From: Scatophagus argus
Lineage: Eukaryota; Chordata; Actinopteri; Scatophagidae
Reading direction: 5' to 3'
Assembly (NCBI RefSeq): GCF_020382885.2
Contig: NC_058506.1
Coordinates: forward strand, 14,734,318-14,798,317
DNA length: 64,000 bases
This document shows positions 22,339 through 35,500 of this stretch, piece by piece. The notes below the pieces were generated by a model, which saw only the letters and a list, made by a program, of their open reading frames with translations, was not told the DNA's origin and ran no database searches. The stretch's first letter is position 1. Every line of letters begins with the position of its first letter. The position numbers were made by a program, and so were the translations under genes.

Positions 22339-25300
22339 CGAGACAGAGAGTCTGTGATTGGTTGTGTATGCAAGCCTACCTCCCCAGGCATTGTTATTGT
22401 TGGGCACAGTGTGTGTGGTCTGGATGGGGGTGAAGTTAGGCTGCAGGGTAAACAGCTCACTGGTCAGGTTTGGCACACTGCAGGAAGGAAAACAGAATGG
22501 AGATTTTGTCTCTCATTTCATTTTTATGTAACCAGAAAAGAACATTTTCAAACTGAATTTATAATGACAAGCAAAGCAAAGCAAAAGTCCTCCTTGCTGT
22601 TGGGGTAAAGGGAAAACCGAAAGCTAGTGGTTCGTAGACACCAAAGAAATAAATGTAATATTAAATGTCAAAAAGACTTTACACAATATTTTACACTGTG
22701 TGTGCGTGTGTGTGTGTGTGTGTGAAAACACACATGTTAGACTCACTGGTTGTTGACGGGTACGATGGGTGAGTTGGAGAAGAGATCTGTGGCCCCTCCG
22801 CTGCTGTTGGCACTGCCTACCGACTGGGTGCTGGGTGACGCATTGGGTGTCTGAATGTCAATTACCTTATGACCGTCCTCCTGCATGGGCAGCATCAACA
22901 GTATAATACGACATTACCGTGGTTTGTAAAGAGCCCTGCAGTGCACATGAAAGGTGTGAACCTCTTCTGCAAAGATTCTTCTCATATTAAGCGGTGTAGA
23001 CATAAATATTTCTGTTCTGCTTTTGGTTTGTCCTGAATGTTTCTTCATTTGAAGGAACAATCGCCTGCAGAGGATTTTGAAAGTGTGACTTCATTTTCAT
23101 TCCCTGCGCATCCCTGTACGCTATGGGCCAGCAGCCAGAAACAGTGTATTTCACCGTATTGCAGGATAAATGCACTTGTCCGTTCAACTTCAACAACAGT
23201 GAGGAGGACAAAAAGGTTTGACGTGCAATTTTGTTCACAGTTCTCACAAGCTGAAAGGATTTCAGTTTGCTTTTCTGACATAAAAGCAGAAAACATCCAT
23301 TTTGTGAATAGGTGTGTGCAGTGGCAATGATCATATTAGGATTTCAGTCAGTACAGTATTGCTGGTGTTTAGTATTAGCTAGCTAAACCTACTTATATAT
23401 GTATAGTAGTTTAGTTTAAAATGTCTCACCTTGTGTTGCTGCAGTCTGTTGTCCTCTGTCTTGTCGTCCATACGGCTGAGAGAGATCCCAGCACTTGAGA
23501 GAGAGGACACTGTACTGGACAAGGTACTGGATCTGTCGGGAGAAACACATACACACAAATAGATTTTTGCAGAGTTTATCCAGTTGCTATATTACTTTTT
23601 TTTTTTAATTTATTGATTTGGACTTCACAATGCTTTGTAAACTTCAAAGTATACTATGCAGCATTTTCCTTAGAAATGTATGGACTCATGCAAAAATAAT
23701 CCCTCTCAGTCTTCACTTATAACCCACAAGAGTGTGTGTGGCAGTTTATCTGCAGAGATTCTACTTTCTGCTGGTATTTTCTTATTTTTTCATTACTTTG
23801 CTGTCTTTGGGACGCTTCTGGTCGTCAGCACTTCGGGAGGAAGATAGTTGACTGTTCAGTGTCATTCTCAGATCGTTAAATATCAACGCTTTTGGGTCGG
23901 TGGCTTTTTGACGACCTGGGAATGGAACTCAACAATCAACTATGTTTTTCCAGAATCGCTTACTGGGGCGTTGACCGTTAGAAACTGACAAATTCTGCAG
24001 AGCATGCCTTTAACTTAATAAGAATAAGAATTTGTATGTAGCCACACAAGCAGCTCTGTGAGGCTGTAACGCTCATTGTTAAGAAAAGTGTATTGGACAA
24101 ACTGAAACTTTGATAAGGTTATGCACTAGATGAAAGGTCGTAGGCATCAGGACATCTGACTCACATCTCCTTGGTTGCAGTGGCAGTAGTATGTGTAGCA
24201 GCAGTAATGACAGTAGTGCTAAGTAGCTGGTGTATCAGACCCGAGTAGCGGCTTCGTGATCTGATCATACCTGCTGGCGGTGGAAAGGTCCTTGAGTTTC
24301 CTGCCCTCCAGAGAGGCTAAATGCTGCTCCAGAGCCTCCAGGAGAGAACTGGGAGCCTGAAGGGGGTAAACGTGGGGAGGAGGGAGTTGATTGGGTAACA
24401 TTAGAAACCACAGTCAAGTGGAAAAAAACGGACACAATGCTTTCTCTCACTCCTCCACCTCCATTGTATCTCACTCATATTCACACACACACAGACAAAG
24501 CAGCAGCAAAATTAAGATGTCATCCTCAGATTAAATGTCTACTACATGACAACTCTTTGTTCTTTCTTTTTTTTTTGGCATTTGGTTTCATCAGGTTTGG
24601 TTGACCAGCATGCACACATCAGCTGTAGTTCATGCAAGCGAGTCCACCGCGGGACTTGACAGGTCAGGACAGAGCAGAGCAACGTCGCTGCAGAGCTCCG
24701 GAGCAGAAACACGACAAACACGTCCCTGAACTGTCTAATGAGCCCATGCAGAGGTCAGCAGTGCACAAACACTCTCATAAAGACACATACACGCACAAAC
24801 TTACACACGTGTATGCACAAAAAGAAAATCACAATCCTAAAAGTTAAGAGTTAACTCGTGGATTCCACATTAGGTTCAAAGTCAAATTAATGTATTCTTC
24901 ATTCGATTTCGCTTGGAAATCTGACAGTAACTAAACAAAGGAGCTAAGTGCTGAAATTTTATCCCACTGGAAGCCAAGGAAATTAACTCAGTGAAATGTA
25001 AATGTCTGGTGAAAAACCAGGTATGCACATTGAGCGACTAGCCAGCACTCATTATTGGAAAACACAAAGGATGGATGGGTTCCTTTTGACCACATGTGAT
25101 ACCACGGTTTTCATCTAGAGCCTTACATTTCAGCATCAGAGAACACAATGCAAACACAACAAGCAAAGAAAAGATTTCTCATATACTTATTTTAAGGGGG
25201 AAAGAGAGTAATATGCGAATTCTGGATATCCTTCTTCAGAGAAATCTAGAATATGCTAAAAGTTTAAAAGTAAAACAGACAGATATCTAGAGCTCAGTAA

Positions 25301-26525
25301 AGGCATGGGTCACTATGTGGTTGAATAAGGGCATATAAGGTCTTCATAAGCACTACAAACATGCCGTTAATCCAAAAAAAATCAACTTTTTAGATACATC
25401 CAATTATGTATCCACTGAAAAAGATTGCATTTGGGGCCTTCGGCATGATATGCAGTGCTTATGACGGCATTATGTACACCTATCCAAGTCATATTTGCAG
25501 AAACCTAGTTAATAAAAAAACCATTCGCTGCTCTCCCCACAGCTAATGCAAAGGGACGTAATCTTTTTCAGGAAAATGATTTGAACACTGCTTATAAGGG
25601 CAAAAACCTACTTGATAAAACTGTGCTGACTTATTTGCACGATAAGCCCCTGAATGAAAAGACAAGCCTTGATATTTACACTGCGAAAATGCCAGAAAGA
25701 CTGCTGGAAAAATGCAGACAGATCCTAAGCCCCGGTCATGGACATCTAAAATAGAAATCTGCAAAAACAGATTTTAAACATTTGTTATTCAGCCGCATGA
25801 ATGCTGTTTTCAAAATCTTACCTCAGAGTAAAATTTGTTCTGAAATGAGTCAGATATGAATAAGAGAAATCCTGCTCTAATGCTTAGAAATTGTGGGGGA
25901 AAAAAAGTGCTTCAAGGCTATTTTTTGTTTCCTCTCTATTCTAGACTGTTCAGAGAGAAAAAGGGGGAAAGGCGAAGGAGTTAAGGAGAGTGAAGAAGAG
26001 AGGAAGAGGACGGGGCAGCTGCAGTGTGGGCAGGTCTGTAGGGTGAGTAGGGAACGGGAGCGTTTAGAATGAAGCATCATGGGACTGACTTGACGGAGTT
26101 AAATACTGGTTGACTGACTGGTTGATTGACTGATTGAGATGAGATGTGGACTGACCTGTGTGAGATCGGGGCTGTCGCCCTGATCTATCCCAACTCGCTG
26201 TGTCACAAAAAAGGAGGGAGGGGGAGGGAGGAGGGAGGAGGGAGGCAAAATAAAAATAAACCAAATGTAATAATAAAACAAGGAATAAACCAAAAAACCC
26301 AACAGAGTAAAAAAAAGAAAAAAAAAGGGTAGAGGCGTGTGAAGGAGGAAGAGGAAGAGGAGGAGGAGGGAGAAAGAAGAATCAAACCCAAGCATTCATT
26401 ACTTCATGCAGTGGCTGGAAAGGAAAACAAATAAAAGACAACAGAGGAGGAGGGGAGGAGGGCGCGTGCACACGCATACGAACACCTATATATACACAGT
26501 ATACTGTATGTGCACACACACCTAT

Positions 26526-26561
<36 letters not shown>

Positions 26562-29500
26562 AGATCTGGAGAAATGGATGCTGAGCACACCGACTGATCG
26601 AACAGGCAGGGCAGAGAGGGCAGACAACAGGTCACGTGACTGCGAGGTAAGAAACATCCAAAAGGAAGACACTCAACTAATGTTGACTTTGAACAGACAG
26701 ACAAGGGAGGAACACAGATGACACACAAACAGACAAACACACATTTTGTTAGACAGGTAAAATGAATGGGTCCTTAAAGTCAACGTTAGTCTGTTTGTTT
26801 TTGTTTTTGTTTTTCTTTGGATCGAGTGGCTGCACCCCCAAACCTTCTTCCAAATGAGATCGAAACCAAGCAGAGCCTTTGAAGATGGATGCTACGCAGT
26901 CTACAGAGGATCAGACTGTTTATATTCACTGCGAAGCCTAGCGAGGACTGCAACTGTTAATTGGACAACAGCCATTATAAAGAAAAATATTTTTTTTTAA
27001 AGGGAGGAAATAAAATAAGAGGAGACAGATAGTGATAGAAAAAAGAGCTTGCTTGGGCATGCAGTGCAGGCAAGTGAACAGGCAGCACGCGAGGGGTCCC
27101 TCAACTGGAAGCTCTACATGAGTGGCTCTCTGATAGGCAAAGTCTCAGCCATTAATCACTGTTTCGGAGTAACCCCCTCCCCAGGTCAGGGCAAGAGAAG
27201 GACAGAAACAGGAGAAAATCTAGATGCAAAAAAAGGACTTTAAATTAAGAAAATTAAGGAAAAAAAATGTCCCTGGACACTGATCTACGGTCAGTTTTAG
27301 GTTCAGAAATATCGACCGTAAATCAGATCCCAAAGGTAACATAACTCTGGAGCAAATCTCAACAGGTTAAAGCGGATTGTTTTCTTTGCATGTTAAATTC
27401 TTCAAAACAAGAGAGAAAGATGAAAGACAAAGTAGATGTGTTCATAGGAGAGGAGAGTCGGCCGTTGAGATTCACTCCAGACAGATATTCTCGCTCTCTG
27501 TGTTTCCTCTGTGGACGAGCAGTGGGACAAACAGACGTTACCTCTGCCACTTTGAGAAACTCGGACAGTTTGGTCATCCTGTTGAGGAAGGTCTTGTAGA
27601 TCTCCAGAGCTTCCTTGCACTGGTGCTTCTTCATGTCAAAGTATTTCTCTGTGTATCAGAGGAGCAGAATCAGCATCACATTCTCTACTCATTCACAAAT
27701 GATGGAAAAGTACATACAATGTAAATACATCATTGAGGTTTATTTTAATCCACTGAGATGTTGGAAGGTGTGCACAGCCGCAACAAAAAAACAGTCTTAT
27801 TGTCAGAGAAGTCTACACATTTGTAAATAAATTCCAAGTGCAGTCCCAGTATCCATGGTTGAAGCACCTCAAATCAGGTCAGTTAAGTAATGAATCATTT
27901 AATGAACCCCTCACTGAAGAGCCTGGTCTGTTCTCAGCCTCTGACTCCTCACTGGCTTGTAATTGAACTTTAAGAGACGGTCGGAGGAAAAATTGATTTC
28001 CTCTTGAAGACGGATTTAGTGGAGTCACAGTCTTGTGATGTCGACATCAGAGGCAGATTATTGCATAAATACAAAATGGAATCAATAGAGATTAACTCGA
28101 GATCTACTGCATTGTATGTACGGTTTACCCAGCATGTTGATGACCCCTTCGTTGTAAGCAGCAAACAGCCGTATGGAGTCTTTAAACAGCAACATGAAAG
28201 CTGTATTGATCACTCCATTGGTCAGCTCGTTGGAATTAGGCTGAAGGAAATAAAGAATAGAAAAAAAACGCTCAGACTGCATCAAGATATTGAGGTGATG
28301 CTTTTCTTTTCAAACACGTCTTTTGTTTTTTTTTGTGTGTGTCAGAAGTTTACCTGGAAATCCAGCAGTGCATCCAGCTGGTTTTGAATGGTGGGCAGAG
28401 TCTTAATCAGCTTGTCTGTGTTCATGGTGCGCATCACACCATCAGCCCTGGTAAGAAGTAAGAATACATGCACACAAACACACATTCAACACACAAACAC
28501 AGGACTTATCAGACCCGCCAACTAAACTGCGTATGTGTGTATGTGTGTGCAAAAAAAATAACACAAACTCTTGGTGTGGAATAGCAACAAAAAACACCAT
28601 TTAAAGCTTGACTGTGTTCATTTTTTAAAGGAGAAAATAACACATTCTCCCTTCTACAAATGAAAAGCTTGATTTTATTTATAGAGGAAAAAGCACCCTT
28701 GCTCAGTGAAGTACACTCAGGAGTTTTGCTGCTCCAGGCTCATTGGGTCTGGTAAGGTCAGCTTATTGTGGCTAATGTGTAGCTGAATTGTTAGTCAACA
28801 AACTTTAAATGTGAACATTACTGGGTCAGTTCACTGAATTAATGACTCTTTTCTACTCGTGCCAATGTTTTAGTATTTAGCATTAGCTCACAAAGGATGC
28901 TTATGGCCACACTGGCTACTGTTCAGCAGAAGTTGCTGTATGTGTCATGTATGTGACTGTAGTGTGTGCTGACTTTATTACCCTCTCTTCATTTTGGTGA
29001 AATCCACTGCTGCTAGTCTATAAGACATGGCTTTTTCATTCAGGTAGCGGCTGTAGCGTCTGATGAAGGTTGACATGTTATACCCTGGGGGACACAGAGG
29101 GGGCGCTGCAGTTAGAGACCGAACACTTTGACGCTTTGGCCACAGTCCCTTTTATATGAAATGGACTAACTTCTCAATGAGAAATCTGCTTTTCTCCGAT
29201 GTGTCAAACTGGCCCTTCTGCCGTCTTACCTTGACAGCTATTTATTTATTCCATTTCAAATATATTTCAATTACAAAGTCACTGAGCGTGTGTTTCCATT
29301 TTCAACAACATTCAGCAGCTTCTTGTGTCTTAACAAAAGGCACACTTGTCTGCAGATTTTCAATCCTGGGCTGTAGCTTCCCTTTGAAGAAAGGCTTTGA
29401 AATGAGCATACTGATAGTGTTACAGAGCCCAGCCGAGAGTCCGACATAAAGCCATTTCGTTATACGTGCAGCACTGCTGAGTTTACAAACAGCCAAATGG

Positions 29501-32500
29501 CATTTAATCACCTTGTAGTGCAGTCTTATCTAAAAAGTTGTTGAGGTTGAAGAGCGTGTTTCTGGAGGCAAGGTACTGCATCAATCTCTGATGGAAAAAA
29601 GAGGACAAGAGGAAAGAGTTAGTGACTTATCTGATGCTGTTCCCTGACAATATTAAGTCATGTCCACACAATAGTGAAGAGCCCATTTGTACACAGGAGT
29701 TTGCAGCTCTGAGTCTGTTGACTTCAAGCCAGGAAATGGAAACTGTCACTTCCTTCTAAGCTATAGCTGTGCTTGTTATAAGCGTAAAATAGCAGATCCA
29801 GATATATCCAGAATAGCAGTTTTGCTTCTGTATTTTGCGACAATCTGCTCTGAATCGACAAACCCGTTGTATGTTTCTCTGCTGTACCCTCATCTGTCAA
29901 TGATACTTGAAATGTCTTTTTGCTTTGTTTATGTTTTTACATTAGCATTGGATTTAGTTGCCAGGTTTGACCGGCTTGAACCAGCTTCCCTCACAAGTTT
30001 TGGCTCATGTTGCACAAACAACAACAAAAATTCTGTGCAATAAAACCATTTACAGTCTCCCCATATTATCAGTTTAAAGAGCCATTCTCCCTATAAAATA
30101 TATCCCATTGGTTTACAATTTACTGTGATCCCATTCCAGCATTTTGTTTGAACCCAATTTTTTTTAAACAAATCAAATCACCAAAGCTGCGTTGTTTGAA
30201 TACTTAGAAAGGGGTCCTGCCACAGCCTCACTTTCTAGTTTGGAACCTTCATCATTTAACATGTTTTGATGTTCTGGTTGTTGCTCTTGTAGTGTGAGTG
30301 CTGTAGTGAGTTGATCTGTCCCGCAGGCCATTGAAATGCCAACCCGATACCTCATCAGTCCTTGTCGGACATATGGAAGATACTGCTTCAAAGAAAGTCG
30401 CTTCAAGAGTTGGAGAGAAATTGCCACAACCTGGCAAGCAAAATGTCAACATCTAACAAGAGTTAGATTGTGCGGGAAATGTCCGCGTTTCATCCTGTCA
30501 CTGACTCCTGTGTACGCCTACTGTTGAACTGCAGCTAATGTTTATTACATTATAAGTAAATCTGTAAATTGTTTCCCTGAGTGACAATGAATATCAGAAA
30601 ATAGTGAAAAATGCACATCTTGGCTTTCCAGGGCCAAAGCTGCTTTCTTCAGAATTCCTTCTTTGTAGATCAAAACCTAAAGATATTCAGTTTGCAGTGA
30701 CATAAAAAAGGAAAAGCAGCAAATCCTCACATTTATAAAGTGAGTTAAAGCAAGCGCCTGGCTTTTTTTTTTTTTTTATTTAGTGAAAGACTTTTATCTG
30801 AATAGTTGTTGAATGATTTCAGTAATTATCTGTGTGCTGCTTGCGAGGCTGATATTCTGCAACCTATGACTGTTTCTACTAACTGGATAAAGCAATGCAG
30901 ACACAGACGGTCATTCTAACTGACCACCAAACTTTAAAAAAGAGGGAGCTACATTAACGGATGGCTGTCAGGGTAGTTTCTTATCCAGAAATAAATCCAA
31001 ACAGCCAGGATTATTATAATCTCTGCTATTCCTGAGTTAACACGCTTGTAATTGTTTCTCATGTTTTGTCTTTATTGTGTTACCACTTTTTTGACCTCCA
31101 GTAAAAATGAGAGCAAATCAGTTTTAGAGCTCATTAAAACAAGCTTGTTATGGTAAACGGCTTTCTTGTCCACATGAGAATTTGATAAATAATCATCTTT
31201 GCCCTCTCCGGGCTAGCTCACCTCGTTGCCGTACATCATGAGGTGGTGTGTGGTGATGAGCGCTTTGAAAACCACTATCCAGCTGTTGCTGGCTGTGCGC
31301 TCCAGCAGTGTGTCTGCCAGGTGGGGGATGCTGACGTTCAGCTCATTGGTGCAGTGGATCAGGTCTGGAGGACAAACACACACACACACACACACACATA
31401 TAATATCAAAGAATATGGACACACAGAGAAAACAGTGATTAAGCAAATAATTACTAGAATAAAGATGACAGGACATTCACTTGCACTATTCACGTGTCCT
31501 TAAAGTCAGACGCTGCCTGTTTAGTTTCTGTAAGTCACTGTGATTAAAGCCCCAGCCTCGTGTCAAAATCATAATTAATAACCTTAGAGAGCTTACAGGT
31601 AGAGTTGTTATGGCCGAGTGGATCGAGAGATCAATGTGGCCTCATTGAGCGGAGCGTTAATTTTGACTCACTCAATATCAGCACGCAAATCAATGAACAA
31701 ATGATTATTTAATAATGGAGACTGTATGGACAGATGAATCAGGAGGCTGAGGCTACTGTATCACGAATCCATAATGTGGCTGTAATTCAACAGTGCTACC
31801 TACCTACAGTATACTGCACCAGAATGTCACTAATACATCATCTTAGAAGATGGTTATCTATGACGTTTCTATCCCACCACATTCAGCCCAATGGGAAGCA
31901 TAGTTTCAAAGAAAAAAATGTTAGATGAATAGATTGATGATGAATCAGTTTTCTTCCCGTCATTGTTAGTGGTGATACACCAAGACTGATCTGATTCAAA
32001 CATTTACCCTGTTAGACATCCAGAGTGTAAATTGTCCTTTCAAAGCAAATATTAAATGGATTTCAAACAGAATAAAAATCTCTGTGTTCTGCTGTGCACC
32101 CGATTCAAAGGTCCATCAAATCTGACATCCTCAGGAGATTTTAAAATACCTTTTCAAAGGTTCAACATTGAGCAGTAGGACAGACTGGTGGAAGGATCTC
32201 TCTAGTTTCACATCGAAATGTGAAGATCGTCCACGGATGTTTATTCTCAGAGATTTATTGACTGCATAAGCATCTGCATATTTTACAGTAAAACCATTCA
32301 TATAATTGGACCATATTGGGTTTTTTATTGTACAGCTGCTCCATGAAATCTGTTCACTGACATTTAAGATCTTTTCTGATTACATTTATCTCACTCTTTC
32401 GCTTTAAAGATCTGTGTTTAGATTGAAATTAATTATGTAGATTAGTTAATACCCAACATTGGTGTAAACCACATAACTCATTTAGTGAAGGAACATGAGA

Positions 32501-35500
32501 TAAGAATCAAGTGAATCATATAAAAATACCTCATGTCAAAACTTAAAATTCAAGTGAGAAGCAGTTTCACTTGAATTTGAAACTGAAGCAGAGCAACATG
32601 GTAACGCACAAGCAAAAAATACTAAACCAAAAACACCCTGACGCAGTGAGTGAAACCGCTGAGGGAGTGGGAGGAAGTGAACTTGTATTCACAGAGTTTT
32701 TCACTGTGAGAAAAACTTCAAGCGGTTCAGTTTCTGAGGCATATCTTTGTTTGGTCTCTTACACAGGATCAGAGGTTAGCAGGGGTTTATTTTGAAAGCT
32801 CTGTGATGTTTTCTGCACCCACTGAATCGCTTGATACCGGAGTCCCAGTTGATAGCACGGTTAAATGTTTACTGCATCTCAAAGGCACCCCCAGCTAATG
32901 CTTCAATCCTGTTCAGCTTCACTTTATGCTCTGTTATTTCTCAGTGTGAAAACCACATAAAAAAAGTATTGATTATAGTCTTCATTGACTCATTCGACTC
33001 TGCCCATGTATTATCAGCACAGCCAGACTGTCAGACCATCACTCTGCTGCATTAATGTCATGACATTTGGTCCCCTTCTTTAGAGCCAAATATCAAGTCC
33101 TATGTACTTCCAACATCTGAAATTGCAAAGTGAAACATGTAGAAAACAATATAAATCCATTAAATGATTCCCAAACAAACACATTTTACCTACCTCATAC
33201 TTGCACACACTTGCACATGCATATTTATGCTGCTATATGCTAAAACCGGCTTCTTTATTTAAATGTTTAGCTTATTTAAATGTCTAGTTTTATATTCTTT
33301 TTATATTCTATTTTTTATTTATCTTATATTTCTATTTTATTCAACTTTTTACCTCATACTTTTATATTTTTATTGTCTACCTATTGCTCCTGAGACCTGA
33401 GTCCTAATTTCATACCATAAACATGTAAACATGTGAGCTGGTATGACAATAAATTTCCTTGAATCCTTGAATATCCATATACAGTAATGCTAACATCAAA
33501 TATCACATTTTAATACAATAGCTACAATTCTGGAATCAACTTTGTTTATAATCCATTTTTATGGTGAGGAACTTGAATTTTTTTTTCCCTTTACCTAATT
33601 AAATCTCAAGGCATTAGTATCAAAACTGTACATGGTAATGGTAGCATTCAGTCATGCTTTACACATTGTTAATGGTTTGTTTGTGAATTTCCTTCTGGTT
33701 CAATAGTTAGTGGAACCTTATTGATTCCAACTAATTAATGTTTCCTGTCAAATCCGAATGCACAGAAACACACCAGAAAGGTGAACACTTTTTAGCCAAA
33801 CAGAAAAGACTTCCGCTTAGGTCCAGAGTGAAATACTTCAACAACTGTTAGATGGATTGCTATGAAAGTCATTCATGTCCACCTTAGAATTAAATGTAAC
33901 GACTCTTCTTGTGCTGTCATCAGCTCAGAAAATTAAATTCTTGCATATCTTTGGTTTTAGAAAACCTGCATTCTGCAAATGTTTGCATGTTAACTGGCTA
34001 AACTAAGACCGTGAACATGATAAACCTGCTAAACATCAGTGTGTTGGTCTCATTTTGGGTAGTTTGCCCATTGTGCAAAAAGCCTTTTTATGCATGGTGG
34101 CTGTGACAAGCATGCAGTTCGGTTGGTGAAGTTCAGATTACTTATACCTGTTAATTACTGCAGAACACTTTAAATTGTTCATTTTGTTAATTGTAGCAAA
34201 TTTACACTTGTTTTAGTTGTTGTTCTGGAGAACTGTTGAATGCTTAAGTTAATTACGAGCTCACAGGGTGTGTAAATTGGCTAGCTTGACAAGTCTGCTG
34301 CAGTATTTTACATATCTGCTTTGATTTATTGTTTGACTGAGTTTAAGTGCTCATAAGTGTATTTATGTAACATGTTTACTACTTTGTGAACAGTGTGTTC
34401 AAGCAGTCGACAAGAAATTCAGCAAAGAGTAAAACCCATCTAGCCTGAGGTCTTTATTAGACACTGTGAGCTATCTGTCTTGAGCACTTGACGAGGACAG
34501 AATAATCAGCATGAACACTGTCACTGTGAGCATGTTAGCAGGCTGATGTTAGCATTTAGCACAAAGCACTGCTGTAGGGACGTAGAGCTTCACAGAGCCG
34601 CCAGCGTAGCTTGTTTAAAGGCTTATTATTTTACTTTTCACCGAGTAATAAATAGCAAAGCACTCATGTTTCGACTTAAATATAATCACACCTACATAAC
34701 AGAACTTCTTCAGTCAAATATTTCCACCTCTATATATTCCTTTGGGTGATAATACTTCAGCTAAGATTAATCATCAGTGTGCAGAGTCAATAGCCGCAGA
34801 CATGTGATGAAATATCGACTGTATGATTGCCAGCTGGGGGTTATTGATAAGCTGCAGTCCATGTAGGAAATAATGTACATCAATAATACCATTAGAAATA
34901 AGATTTAGGTAAAGATGAAGAAAGAAGATAATAGAAGTTAAATTCAATGCATCTGTAATGCCAGTTAGGATAAAATATAAAGGTCTTAATGTATATGTGG
35001 CTGGGGGGGCACTCTGTAAAATGTGATAAAAAAAAACCCAAACCCTTGGCTTTACTTATAAAATGAGTCATTTCAGAACCTGGAATTGCATTTAAATTTA
35101 AAGTCATTATTGCAACACATGGGTATGGGAGTAAGTGTTTGTACAGTAAAGTCACACCATCTGTTGCCGATATTTTTGCTCTGCTGTTGCCATTTCAACT
35201 CCTTAGCAGTGATTTCTTTCACTTAATTTGACTGAAAGGCCAAAAATGTGACTAACAAGGAGCACGGGTCCCATGATTATTCCCAACACATCCACAGTAC
35301 ATCATACTATTTCAGCCATGACACACAACCAAACAAATCACATGCTGAATGACACAACTATCTGAGCTTTCAGGGGCAGAAGGTCATTTTTGGCCTGATT
35401 GCTATTCTACGTGTGATGAATCTGTTTTCTGTCTCCACTCTCTACCATCTCCATCATGCAGAATATTGCCAAGTGAAAGTGAAATCCCATTACTCTGTCT

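Noticed and set aside
26099-26391. Pro/Phe/Ser-rich minus ORFs near 26.2 kb
   Set aside because: They translate a pyrimidine-rich intron tract before the picalm exon 26197-26156.
29092-29110. CTCF-like agaggggcgctgc near picalm exon 4
   Set aside because: Only about 11 of 15 positions fit the consensus by eye; weaker than the three reported.
31605-31660. tRNA-like A-box (tggccgagtgg) in picalm intron 1
   Set aside because: No B-box (GGTTCRA) follows at the right distance and no cloverleaf can be drawn; at most a tRNA-derived fragment or chance.
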